Counted from the stretch's first letter, positions 16,303 through 23,782 are shown. The stretch: DNA of 33,095 nucleotides from Pseudomonadota bacterium (GCA_022571365.1 JACZXZ010000023.1:1-33095), one strand, 5' to 3'. Numbers and translations: made by a program. Notes: a model not told the origin generated them from the letters alone.

Positions 16303-17067
16303 CTACTTCGGCGGCTTCGGATCGCGTGGAACCTTCCCCAGGTGCTGGCCGCCGTCGAGCGCGATCATTTGTCCCGTCAGGGCCGGCGCGCCGAGGATAA
16401 AGCGCACGGCGTCGGTGATCTCCTCGGGCGTGGTGCTGCGGCCGAGGGGCGTTTGGACGCACTGGGCGTCGAACTGGGCTTGGGTTTGGCGTCTGCTCGG
16501 CAGGGTGGGGCCGGGGCCGACGGCGTTGACGCGGATGCGCGGCGCCAGCGCCAGCGCCAGGGTGCGCGTCAAGGTCCAAAGTCCGGCCTTGCTCACCGTG
16601 TAGGAGGTAAAATCCGGCGTCAGGTTCCAAACCCGCTGGTCTATGAGGTTGATTACATTGCCCGCGGCTCCGTCCGGAAGTTGCGCGGCGAAGGCCTGGA
16701 TGAGCACGAAGGGGGCCCTCAAATTGACCTTCATATGGGTGTCCCAGCTCTCCCAGGTCGCGCTATTCACCGTGTCGGTTTTAAACCGCGCGGCGTTGTT
16801 GACGAGACAGGTGAGCGGGCCAAGCGCCTCGGCCGCTCGCGGCACCAGGCGGTTGGCCTCCTTTTCGTGCGAGAGGTCGGCGCGCAGCGCCACGGCCCGG
16901 CTCCCGTACGCCCGGATTTCGTCGACCACTTCCTCGGCGGGCGCTCGCGAGCGGTTGTAATGGACCGCGATCTGCCAGCCGTGGCGGGCGAGATCGAGCG
17001 CGATGGCCCGGCCGACCCTGATCCCTGCCCCGGTGACGAGCGCGGTCTTCGGGGACGTCTCGGTCAT
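16303..17067 (-). CDS. Pteridine-reductase-like (FolM/PTR1-type) SDR oxidoreductase
   Basis: 254 residues of the classical SDR fold. The cofactor loop is TGAGIRVG (12-19), the TGX3RXG variant typical of FolM and PTR1, which prefer NADPH. NNAA is at 90-93, and the catalytic Y156-x3-K160 is in SYTVSK. The usual catalytic Ser position is in NLIDQR, where Asp replaces Ser, as in PTR1 and FolM. It may reduce dihydromonapterin/dihydrofolate or another pterin, but substrate assignment is inference. The C-terminus has the SDR pattern LGRSTTPEEITDAVRFIL and GQMIALDGGQHL. It starts 31 bases after the antiporter stop on the same strand, so the two are probably co-transcribed. Confidence 0.85.
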   Translation of the reverse strand: MTETSPKTALVTGAGIRVGRAIALDLARHGWQIAVHYNRSRAPAEEVVDEIRAYGSRAVALRADLSHEKEANRLVPRAAEALGPLTCLVNNAARFKTDTVNSATWESWDTHMKVNLRAPFVLIQAFAAQLPDGAAGNVINLIDQRVWNLTPDFTSYTVSKAGLWTLTRTLALALAPRIRVNAVGPGPTLPSRRQTQAQFDAQCVQTPLGRSTTPEEITDAVRFILGAPALTGQMIALDGGQHLGKVPRDPKPPK

Positions 17068-17098
17068 GGCGGGAGTGTGGGCGATTTATGACGCCGCT

Positions 17099-18064
17099 TC
17101 AAGACACGGCCGCGCCCGGCATGGCGAGGTATTGAACAGCAACATAGGCGCCATAGACGGCGAGGAACGCCACCGCCATGGGCCGGCCGAGGCGACGGGT
17201 GAAGATCATCCAGGCCACGAAGAACATCGTCACGCCAAGCATCACCCAAAGATCGAAGTCGATGATCTTGGTGGGCACCTCAAGCCGCGTGACCAGGGAC
17301 ACCGTGCCCATGACGCCGAGAATGTTGAACATGTTGGCGCCGAGCACATTGCCGAGGGCGAGCTCGGGATGGCGGCGGTAGGCGGCGACGACGGCGGTGG
17401 CGAGCTCCGGCAGCGAGGTGCCGATGGCGACCAGGGTGAGCCCGATCACCGCCTCCGACACGCCTAGGGCGCGGGCCACGCTGACTGCGCCTTCGAGCAG
17501 AAGGTGGGAGCCAAGGATCACGCCGGCCAGCCCACCGACCAGGAAGACCAGCGTCAGCCCGTACGTCCGGGGCAGATGATGAACCTCCTCGGTCTCACGG
17601 GCATGGGCCGCGGCGGCGCCCTCGCGCCGTTCGGTCCAGTAGTAGATGCCGGTCACGGCAAAAAGTATGGCGACCATGAGGGCGCCCTGCCAGGCGGCGA
17701 TGGTGCCGTACCGGGCAAAGCCGACGAACAGCAGGCTGACGCCGACGACGATGGCGCCGTCGCGATGGAGCGCGCCGGGCCGGCACAGGATCGGGGCGAT
17801 CAGCCCGGCGGTGCCGAGGATGAGCAGGATGTTGGCGATGTTGCTGCCGACCACGTTGCCGACGGCGATGGCGGGGAGGCCGGCGAGCGCCGCCTCGAGG
17901 CTGACCATGAACTCCGGAGCGGTCGTGCCGTAGGCGACGATCGTGAGTCCGATCACCATGGGCGAAACGCCGAGCCGGCGGGCCAGAGCGACCGCCCCGC
18001 GCACCATGAACTCGGCGCCCGCCAACAGCAGGATCAGCCCGGCCGCGACTAAAAGATAATTCAT
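17099..18064 (-). CDS. Calcium/sodium antiporter (CaCA superfamily, YrbG-like)
   Basis: 321 residues, ten or so hydrophobic helices in two inverted halves. Each half has an alpha-repeat: VAYGTTAPEFMVSLEAAL followed by AVGNVVGSNIANILLILG in the first, and AIGTSLPELATAVVAA followed by ALGNVLGANMFNILGVMG in the second. These hold the conserved acidic and Asn ion ligands of K+-dependent and K+-independent Na+/Ca2+ exchangers. It exports Ca2+ across the inner membrane using the Na+ or H+ gradient. The charged central loop (TERREGAAAAHARETEEVHH) separates the halves. It is upstream of the SDR gene on the minus strand. Confidence 0.94.
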   Translation of the reverse strand: MNYLLVAAGLILLLAGAEFMVRGAVALARRLGVSPMVIGLTIVAYGTTAPEFMVSLEAALAGLPAIAVGNVVGSNIANILLILGTAGLIAPILCRPGALHRDGAIVVGVSLLFVGFARYGTIAAWQGALMVAILFAVTGIYYWTERREGAAAAHARETEEVHHLPRTYGLTLVFLVGGLAGVILGSHLLLEGAVSVARALGVSEAVIGLTLVAIGTSLPELATAVVAAYRRHPELALGNVLGANMFNILGVMGTVSLVTRLEVPTKIIDFDLWVMLGVTMFFVAWMIFTRRLGRPMAVAFLAVYGAYVAVQYLAMPGAAVS

Positions 18065-18629
18065 ATCACCCCTCGGCTGCCGGTGGCGGGGACGGGCCGT
18101 CCCCCGGCTCTAATACACGGTCGCGCAAATTCATGATACCGGCTTCACGGCCGGGGACGGAGGCCCGAAGGGCGCCCCTCGCGGCGGCGTCTCGAAGCAT
18201 GAAGGGTATCGATGATGTAGGTCTCTTCACGCAATTTATTGCCCGGCTGCTCGAGGAGAGAGGCTGAGGATCAGGCGGGCGCGAGAGACGAGAGCTTGGA
18301 GCACCGGGCGGGGGTGGTGGCGGAAGGGTGGTGACGGAACCAAAAATGCCGGGACCAAAGAGGCGGAAATCGCCGCCCCCGTTGTACCGGAAGTCATTGA
18401 TGTATATCGCAGATTTAATTTGTCCGCGCGGCCATCCGCGGCGGACGGCGGGGCGGGTCGCTCCCCGGCGGCGGGCGCCATTCGGCCGCGGGCGGGCGGG
18501 GCAAATTGCCCGAAGCCGGATCAAACCCTGGTCACAAAGGCGGGCCGGGCCATACCGGGTGTCGTATGGTCAAGGGCCGTCGTCCGGTAGCCTCAGCCGC
18601 CGTTCCGTGATAACCTTAGAAAACCTTAT
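18065..18629. other. Intergenic region between the divergent antiporter and inositol-phosphate synthase genes
   Basis: About 565 bases with no gene I can support. A minus-strand frame at 18066-18524 (152 codons) is open, but the product is Pro/Arg-rich and unlike anything I know. Short patches (for example INDFRYNGGGDFRLF on the minus strand) look like protein remnants but cannot be identified. A weak promoter-like pair, TTCCGT (18603-18608) and TATATG (18627-18632) with an 18-base spacer, could drive the inositol cluster. Confidence 0.45.
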
Positions 18630-18713
18630 ATGCATAAACCAGTCTGTCTGGAGAATCCGGAGCCAGTCTGTCTGGAGAATCTGGAACCAGTCCGTCTGGA
18701 AAATCTTGGTTAG
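18630..18713 (+). other. Possible 27-codon leader peptide ORF spanning the 24-bp repeats
   Basis: ATG at 18630 and TAG at 18711 enclose 27 codons. The product is three octapeptides of the form PVCLENLE (PVCLENPE, PVCLENLE, PVRLENLG) after MHK. The stop overlaps the GGAGG of the next gene, an arrangement that would allow translational coupling. Against it, no ribosome site precedes the ATG, the ATG overlaps a possible -10 TATATG, and a 24-bp repeat is open in other frames too. This is speculative. Confidence 0.2.
18639..18710 (+). repeat. Three 24-bp tandem repeats abutting the ribosome site of inositol-1-phosphate synthase
   Basis: Units are 18639-18662, 18663-18686 and 18687-18710; the first two differ at two positions and the third is more diverged. 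Each starts with the inverted repeat CCAG-N5-CTGG, giving three small potential hairpins or three evenly spaced operator half-site pairs. The last unit ends one base before TAGGAGGGGGAGGA, the ribosome site of the gene at 18733. Confidence 0.92.
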
Positions 18714-18732
18714 GAGGGGGAGGAGTGAAAAT

Positions 18733-19905
18733 ATGGAGAAAATCAGAGTCGCAATTGCCGGTGTTGGAAATTGCGCAAGCTCTCTTATACAAGGGCTGCA
18801 TTACTACAAGGATGGCCGTGCCGCGAAATGCACCGGCCTCATGCACCCCCGGATCGGCGAGTGGGGTTGCGGCGACATTGAAGTGGCCGCGGCCTTCGAC
18901 ATCGACCGGCGCAAGGTAGGCGCTCGGATCGAGGAAGCCATATTCTCCAAGCCAAACTGCACCATGTTGTTCCAAACCGCCCTGCCGGTCAGTGACGTCA
19001 TCGTCCAGATGGGACCGGTGCTGGATGGCGTGGCGCCGCACATGGCGGATTATCCCGACGACCATGCCTTCCGAGTGGCCGACGCCGAGCCGGTCGACGT
19101 GGCGCAAACCCTTCGCGATACGGATGCGGAAATTCTGGTCTGCTACTTGCCCGTCGGGGCCGAGGAAGGCGTTCGCCATTATGCCCAGGCCTGCCTCGAT
19201 GCAGGGGTGGCCATGGTCAACTGCGTGCCCGCCTTCATCGCCTCCGTTCCCGAGTGGGCGCGTAAGTTCCGCGAGCGCAATCTGCCGCTGGTCGGCGACG
19301 ACATCAAAAGCCAGCTCGGCGCGACCATCGTTCACCGCGGGCTTGTCCGTCTGTTCGGGGACCGGGGCATACGGCTCGACCGGACCTACCAGTTGAACAC
19401 GGGCGGCAACACCGACTTCCTCAACATGCTCGCCCGAGACCGCCTCAAGTCCAAGAAGATCTCGAAGACGGAATCCGTCCAGTCGCAGCTCGATGAGCGC
19501 ATGGAGAACGGGGACATTCATATCGGGCCGTCGGATTACGTCCCCTGGCAAAAGGACAACAAGGTTTGCTTCATACGTATGGAAGGCCGCGGTTTTGGCG
19601 GCGCCCTGATCGAGCTTGAACTCAGGCTCTCCGTCCAGGATTCGCCCAACAGCGCCGGCGTGGTCATCGACGCCATTCGTTGCGCCAAGCTCGGATTGGA
19701 ACGGGGACTCGGCGGCCCCCTGGAAGCGGCTTCCGCTTACTACATGAAGTCGCCTCCCAAGCAAATGCGCGACTCGGTCGCGCGCGACCTGTGCGAGGCC
19801 TTTATCGAGGGCCGCGAGGTCACCGACTTCGAGCTCGACGCGACCGGTCGGAAGCACCACGAGCGACTGATAACCCCGTCGCCAGGGACCGCGAACCAGC
19901 CCTAG
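18733..19905 (+). CDS. Inositol-3-phosphate synthase (myo-inositol-1-phosphate synthase, bacterial type)
   Basis: 390 residues. It isomerises glucose-6-phosphate to inositol-1-phosphate with catalytic NAD+. The NAD loop GVGNCASSLIQG is near residues 9-20. Other segments closely match mycobacterial Ino1: DAEPVDV, LVCYLPVGAEEG, GDDIKSQLGATI, NTGGNTDFLNMLARDRL, KSKKISKTESVQSQL, HIGPSDYVPW, DSPNSAGVVIDAIR and AYYMKSPPKQ. The start at 18733 has a strong GGAGGGGGAGGA site; the frame is open 135 codons further upstream, but that part is repeats and non-coding DNA. It is the first gene of the inositol-phosphate cluster and supplies both substrates of the fused enzyme at 21197. Confidence 0.95.
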   Translation: MEKIRVAIAGVGNCASSLIQGLHYYKDGRAAKCTGLMHPRIGEWGCGDIEVAAAFDIDRRKVGARIEEAIFSKPNCTMLFQTALPVSDVIVQMGPVLDGVAPHMADYPDDHAFRVADAEPVDVAQTLRDTDAEILVCYLPVGAEEGVRHYAQACLDAGVAMVNCVPAFIASVPEWARKFRERNLPLVGDDIKSQLGATIVHRGLVRLFGDRGIRLDRTYQLNTGGNTDFLNMLARDRLKSKKISKTESVQSQLDERMENGDIHIGPSDYVPWQKDNKVCFIRMEGRGFGGALIELELRLSVQDSPNSAGVVIDAIRCAKLGLERGLGGPLEAASAYYMKSPPKQMRDSVARDLCEAFIEGREVTDFELDATGRKHHERLITPSPGTANQP

Positions 19906-19978
19906 GCAGGCGGCCTCGGGCGGCACAAAGCCGTGCCGTCCAGAACCGCCGGCAGGTCGCGGCCTCAGGCGCCGGGCC

Positions 19979-20030
19979 CGCTTAACCGCTTGACCGCTTA
20001 ACCGCTTGACCGTTTAACCGCACTTAACCG
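19979..20030. repeat. 8-bp/16-bp tandem array cgcttaac-cgcttgac
   Basis: Consecutive octamers run cgcttaac, cgcttgac, cgcttaac, cgcttgac, cgtttaac, then cgcacttaac: a 16-base unit twice plus degenerate copies. It lies about 75 bases after the synthase stop. Alternating TTAAC/TTGAC motifs every 8 bases are more regular than expected by chance. No function is assigned. Confidence 0.88.
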
Positions 20031-20062
20031 CGCCGCGCGGGCGCGTACTAGGATCTGCCATG

Positions 20063-20140
20063 CCGTCTCGCCAGCCTTTCGTCGGTAGTCGGCGCCGAAC
20101 ATACCGTCTCGCCATATTTTCGTCGGTAGTCGGCGCCGAA
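20063..20140. repeat. Tandem duplication of a 37-bp block, period 41
   Basis: ccgtctcgcc...ggcgccgaa occurs at 20063-20099 and 20104-20140 with three mismatches near the middle (agcctttc against atattttc). Read on the minus strand the second copy and its flank give WGFWHMGRFGADYRRKYGE, which looks like a protein remnant that I cannot place. Confidence 0.88.
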
Positions 20141-20214
20141 TCGGCCCATATGCCAGAAACCCCAGCGGGCGGCGGCGTCCATCACCGCGCGCGGCCTGGA
20201 GCTATCGGCAATGA

Positions 20215-20289
20215 CATGAAAATCCCGCCGAAGCAGGTGCGCGATTCGGTTGTCCGCGAGCTGTCCGACTCCTTCTACCAGAGGGGAGG
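20215..20289 (+). pseudogene. Relic of an inositol-phosphate synthase C-terminus
   Basis: The translated stretch MKIPPKQVRDSVVRELSDSF (from 20217) aligns without gaps to MKSPPKQMRDSVARDLCEAF of the intact synthase at 18733, at 13 of 20 identical positions. Nucleotides diverge more, so the copy is not recent. Upstream and downstream sequence in the same frame is not homologous, so only about 25 codons survive. It marks an old duplication, or replacement, of the synthase gene at this locus. Confidence 0.75.
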
Positions 20290-20334
20290 ACGCTGGCGGA
20301 GACGCTGGTGTGAGGGCCTCTCAAATGACCGCCG

Positions 20335-21210
20335 GTGAATAGCTTCGCCAGTCCGCCGGCCGGCAATGATCAGGCCGGAGGAAACGCCCTACGGAAGGTG
20401 GACTCGCCCTGGGTGGAGCGGCTGCTCACACTCCACCGCCAGGTGCGGCGGGCGGCCGCCAAGGCCGGTCGCGCGGGCGCCGGTTCCAAGAACGCGAAGG
20501 GCGATGACGTCAAGCTGTTCGACCTTGCCGCCAACGACGCGGCTTTGGCCGTTTTCAGGGAACTCCCGCTGCCGGTCGTCGTCGATTCCGAAGAGTGTGG
20601 GCGCCTGGAAATCGGTTCCGGCGCGCCCCGGTATCGCCTCGTCCTCGATCCCGTCGACGGGTCGGACAACTGGGCGCGCGGGCTGCCCTTGTCGGCCTTG
20701 TCCTGCGCCGTGTTGCCGATCGACGCCCCCCTGCACCCCGATTGGGTCGAGGCCGCCCTGGTCGGGCCGCTCGAGCAGGAGACACCCCTGATCGCGCTCA
20801 AAGGCTCCGGCGCCTGGCGCGGGAGCGACCGGCTCGAAGCCTCGGACGTTCGCGGCATCGCCGAGGCCATGGTCTCGGTCGATCTCAACCATTTTTCCCC
20901 GCCCCCGGGCCTCGCCCGCCTCATGGCCGCTGCCAGGGGGGTGCGGTGCTACGGCTGCGCGTCCCGAGCCCTCTCCCTGGTCGCCACCGGCGCCACCGAC
21001 GCCCATGTGGACGTGCGCGGCCGTCTGACGGTGGAAAGCTACCTCGCCGCCGCGCGCCTGGTGATCGAGGCAGGGGGATGGGTTGCCGGCCCCGACGGCA
21101 CGCCGCTGGCGGCAGCGAAAGGGTTGACCGACCGCATCGGCCTGATTGCGGCGGCGAGCCGGGAGCTGTGCGATGAAATCGTGGAACTCTTGGGCGATGA
21201 AGGACACTGA
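20335..21210 (+). CDS. Inositol monophosphatase-family phosphatase, candidate phospho-DIP phosphatase
   Basis: 291 residues of the Mg2+-dependent FIG/IMPase superfamily. Motif VVVDSEECG (81-89) supplies the Glu ligand, and DPVDGSDNWARG (105-116) is the DPxDGTxN signature with its two Asp ligands. EAGGWVAGPDGTPL (245-258) is the C-terminal motif. The family's WDxAAG motif before EAGG is here ESYLAAA (234-240): the metal-binding Asp is replaced by Ser235 and the Trp by Glu. Its place between the synthase and the IPCT/DIPPS fusion suggests it dephosphorylates phospho-di-inositol-phosphate or inositol-1-phosphate. The start is a GTG at 20335 with no clear ribosome site; GTG at 20400 is an alternative. 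It overlaps the next gene by 14 bases. Confidence 0.85.
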   Translation: MNSFASPPAGNDQAGGNALRKVDSPWVERLLTLHRQVRRAAAKAGRAGAGSKNAKGDDVKLFDLAANDAALAVFRELPLPVVVDSEECGRLEIGSGAPRYRLVLDPVDGSDNWARGLPLSALSCAVLPIDAPLHPDWVEAALVGPLEQETPLIALKGSGAWRGSDRLEASDVRGIAEAMVSVDLNHFSPPPGLARLMAAARGVRCYGCASRALSLVATGATDAHVDVRGRLTVESYLAAARLVIEAGGWVAGPDGTPLAAAKGLTDRIGLIAAASRELCDEIVELLGDEGH

Positions 21211-22558
21211 CTTGGCAAACGCGGCGCCGGAGGTGGCGCTGGTCCTGGCCGCCGGCCTGGGTTTGCGGCTTCGTCTGGAAAACAACATCCCGAAGCCCTT
21301 GGTCAGGGTGCTCGGACTGACCCTCGCCGAACGGGTCGTCTGCATATTGGAGGCCGCCGGCGTTCGGCGGTTCTTCGTCACCCTTGGCCATGAGGCCGAA
21401 ACGGTCAGGGCGCATTTCTCCGACATCGCCCGGCGGCGCGGCGTCGCGGTCGACTTCGTCGAGGCCGAGGACTGGGAGCGGGGCAACGGCGCCAGCACCC
21501 TTGCGGCCAAGGGGCGTACCGGCGACGCGCCTTTCTTCCTGGTCATGAGCGACCATCTTTTCGACCCCGGGATCGCGCGGGCGCTGGCCGACGATCCGCC
21601 TGCGCCAGGTGAAATATGCCTGGCCGTGGACCGCGGCAAGGACGGCATCTTCGATCTCGACGACGTCACCCGGGTCAGGATCGACGGCGGACGCATTCAA
21701 GCGATCGAGAAGAGCCTCGACGACTGGGATGCCGGCGACACCGGGATCATGCTTTGCACGTCCGGGCTGTTCGAGGGGCTCGAGCGGGCGGCGGCAAGGA
21801 ACATGCACGGGCTTTCCGACGGGCTCAGGGAACTGGCGGGCGAAGGGCGGGCGAGGACCGTCGATGTGACTGGAATGCCGTGGCTCGACGTGGACACGCC
21901 CGAGGCCCTGCGCGAGGCCGAGCGGCGGCTGATGCGCGACCAGGGTCGCAAGACCCGGGACGGGCCGGTGGCGCGCCATCTCAACCGGCCGGTTTCCCGA
22001 TGGCTCAGCCGCTATCTGGTACGCACGACGGTGACGCCCAACCAAGTCTCCCTGGCCTCGTGGATACTGTCGTGCGTCGCCGCGGGACTGATGGCATTGG
22101 GCGGCTATCCTGCCCTGGCCGCCGGCGGTGTGCTGGCGCAACTGGCCTCGATCATCGACGGTTGCGATGGCGAGATCGCCCGGCTGAAATATTCCCAGAG
22201 CAAGTTCGGCGGCTGGTTCGACGCCGTCCTCGACCGCTATGCCGACGCCTTCCTGTTGTTCGGCCTGATGTGGCACGAATTCGCCTCGACCGGCGCATAT
22301 CTGCCTCTCCTGCTTGGGTTCGCGGCGATTGTGGGATCCTTCCTGAACAGCTACACGGCGGACAAGTACGACGGGCTGATGGCCCAAAGGCTGCAAGGCG
22401 CCCCGTATTTTCGGCTGGGCCGGGACGTGCGGGTATTCGTCATCTTCCTCGGCGCCATCCTGAACCAGGCTTTGGTCACCCTGGGTGTTGTCGCCCTGGT
22501 GATGAATGTGGAGGTGGTCCGGCGAATCGTCGTTTGCCGCCGCGCGGACGCCAAGTGA
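21197..22558 (+). CDS. Bifunctional inositol-1-phosphate cytidylyltransferase / di-myo-inositol-phosphate-phosphate synthase-like (IPCT/DIPPS architecture)
   Basis: 453 residues. The N-terminal part (about 1-245) is a sugar-nucleotidyltransferase domain: VALVLAAGLGLRLRLENNIPKPL (13-35) is the nucleotide loop with the conserved Lys-Pro, LVMSDHLFD (115-123) holds the metal Asp, and WLDVDTPEAL (229-238) ends the domain. The C-terminal part (about 258-445) is a membrane CDP-alcohol phosphotransferase with a complete motif: D321, D324-G325, A328-R329, G338, D342, D346, plus several hydrophobic helices. This order of domains is that of the IPCT/DIPPS enzyme of Archaeoglobus and other hyperthermophiles, which makes CDP-inositol and couples it to inositol-1-phosphate. 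Substrate is inferred from architecture and neighbours. The ATG at 21197 overlaps the phosphatase gene by 14 bases. Confidence 0.87.
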   Translation: MKDTDLANAAPEVALVLAAGLGLRLRLENNIPKPLVRVLGLTLAERVVCILEAAGVRRFFVTLGHEAETVRAHFSDIARRRGVAVDFVEAEDWERGNGASTLAAKGRTGDAPFFLVMSDHLFDPGIARALADDPPAPGEICLAVDRGKDGIFDLDDVTRVRIDGGRIQAIEKSLDDWDAGDTGIMLCTSGLFEGLERAAARNMHGLSDGLRELAGEGRARTVDVTGMPWLDVDTPEALREAERRLMRDQGRKTRDGPVARHLNRPVSRWLSRYLVRTTVTPNQVSLASWILSCVAAGLMALGGYPALAAGGVLAQLASIIDGCDGEIARLKYSQSKFGGWFDAVLDRYADAFLLFGLMWHEFASTGAYLPLLLGFAAIVGSFLNSYTADKYDGLMAQRLQGAPYFRLGRDVRVFVIFLGAILNQALVTLGVVALVMNVEVVRRIVVCRRADAK

Positions 22559-22961
22559 AGAAACGACTCTGGGTTCCGCGGGGTCATTGGCGGCCGGGAG
22601 TAACCGGCGGGCCGATAGGTGTCGGAAGGCGTGCGACAGGCCGCCGCGGCGGCCCCCCACGTCCGTGTAGAACGGGACGATAGAACGGGACGAGATTAGC
22701 CGAAATGCCGGACAAATCTTGAGAGCTGGGGTCGCTCGGGTTGGAGCGGGCGCGTCAGGGGGCTATTGCCGTGTCCGATCGTGGAGGTCATCGGGGCGGA
22801 GGTCATCGGGGCTCGAATCGCGCGTGGTGAGCGCCGCCGAGCTTTGGCCAGTCGGCTGGCGTGGCCGGCGCTGACCAACGCCGCCCGCGAGATCGGTTGT
22901 CGCGCACGAGACATTGAGCCACAATACGGTTCGAGGAACGTCGGTGAGCAAAGGGGGGCAC
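22559..22961. other. 400-bp spacer with two short tandem duplications
   Basis: No gene seen. It contains tagaacgggacga twice in tandem (22668-22680, 22681-22693) and ggaggtcatcggggc twice in tandem (22783-22797, 22798-22812). No good terminator hairpin follows the fused inositol gene, so read-through into the methyltransferase gene is possible but not shown. Confidence 0.7.
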
Positions 22962-23738
22962 ATGGCGAACCTACACGAGCATTTCTCCACCGTCGCCAAG
23001 GTCTATCGCGATCTCAGAAACACCGATGCGGCGCCCATCCGGTTCATCCGCGACCAGCTCGCGGGCCTCGCGTCGATCAGGGCGGCCGATGTTGGCTGCG
23101 GGGAGGGACGCTACGACCTTCTGCTGTTCCGCCATCTGCCCAATCTGCACCTGACCTGTATCGACGTGAACCCGGAGATGCTGGAACAGCTCTCCGCCTA
23201 CCTCGCCGCCAACGGAATCCGGGACTTCGAGACGGCCGCCTCGGGCGTCGAGGAGTTGGAGTTCGAGGACGGATCGCTCGACTGTGTCTTTACCTTCAAC
23301 GCCGTGCACCACTTCGATTTCCCCGCCTTCATCGGCAAGGCCCGAGACGCCACGCGGCAAGGCGGCGGCATCTTTATCTACACCCGCACGCCCAGCCAGA
23401 ACGCCGAGACCATCTGGGGCCGGTATTTTCCCGGCTTCCTCGACAAGGAAACGCGGCTCTACCATCTGGCCGACATGAAGAGGTGGGTGGAGGCGACCGA
23501 CGGAGTCCGGCTCGCCACGGCCAAACGCTTCCGCTATCCGCGGGTCGCCTCCCTGGACCGGCTTCTCGCCCAGGCCCAGGGCAAGCACTACTCGACTTTC
23601 TGCCTGTACTCGCCCCGGGAGTTCGAAACCGCCCTCGAGGGTTTCGAGGACAACATCCGGCGGGACTTCGACGATCCCGGAAGGGTCGCGTGGCGCGACG
23701 GGAACGTCATGTTGAAGGTCCAGCGGACGGAGGCCTGA
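22962..23738 (+). CDS. Class I SAM-dependent methyltransferase
   Basis: 258 residues. Motif I is ADVGCGEGRYDLLLF (42-56) and the acidic residue at the end of strand beta-2 is D68 in CIDVNPEML. Motif II/III is LDCVFTFNAVHHFDFPAFI, followed by RQGGGIFIYTRTPSQNAETIW. This is the Methyltransf_11/25-type fold; the substrate is not evident. The start at 22962 is preferred because AAAGGGGGGCAC precedes it; a TTG at 22914 would add 16 unconserved residues. It is downstream of the inositol cluster on the same strand after a 400-base gap and convergent with the MOSC gene. Confidence 0.85.
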   Translation: MANLHEHFSTVAKVYRDLRNTDAAPIRFIRDQLAGLASIRAADVGCGEGRYDLLLFRHLPNLHLTCIDVNPEMLEQLSAYLAANGIRDFETAASGVEELEFEDGSLDCVFTFNAVHHFDFPAFIGKARDATRQGGGIFIYTRTPSQNAETIWGRYFPGFLDKETRLYHLADMKRWVEATDGVRLATAKRFRYPRVASLDRLLAQAQGKHYSTFCLYSPREFETALEGFEDNIRRDFDDPGRVAWRDGNVMLKVQRTEA

Positions 23739-23782
23739 GGCCGCGCCGCGCCGGGGGCGCCGCCGCGCTCGCCCGCCTTAGG

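Larger units (their letters stand above)
19906..20334. other. 430-bp repeat-rich spacer inside the inositol cluster
   Basis: It contains, in order: a small hairpin (cggcac/gtgccg, 19921-19938); an 8-bp repeat array built on cgcttaac/cgcttgac (19979-20030); two copies of a 37-base block (20063-20099 and 20104-20140); and a fragment homologous to the C-terminus of the preceding synthase (20215-20289). The last is listed as a pseudogene. No intact gene is visible. Confidence 0.75.

Noticed and set aside
18066-18524. 152-codon minus-strand frame next to the antiporter gene
   Set aside because: Pro/Arg/Ser-rich product, no ribosome site and no recognisable motif; most likely random open frame in GC-rich DNA.
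18639-18710. CRISPR-like array
   Set aside because: Units are directly adjacent with no spacers and there are only three; no cas genes are nearby.
18328-18732. Possible 135-residue N-terminal extension of inositol-phosphate synthase
   Set aside because: It consists of non-coding sequence and the 24-bp repeats; the ATG at 18733 has a strong ribosome site and matches the family's start.
20921-22660. 579-codon minus-strand open frame opposite the inositol cluster
   Set aside because: The translation is low-complexity and matches no family, while the plus strand encodes two recognisable enzymes over the same bases.
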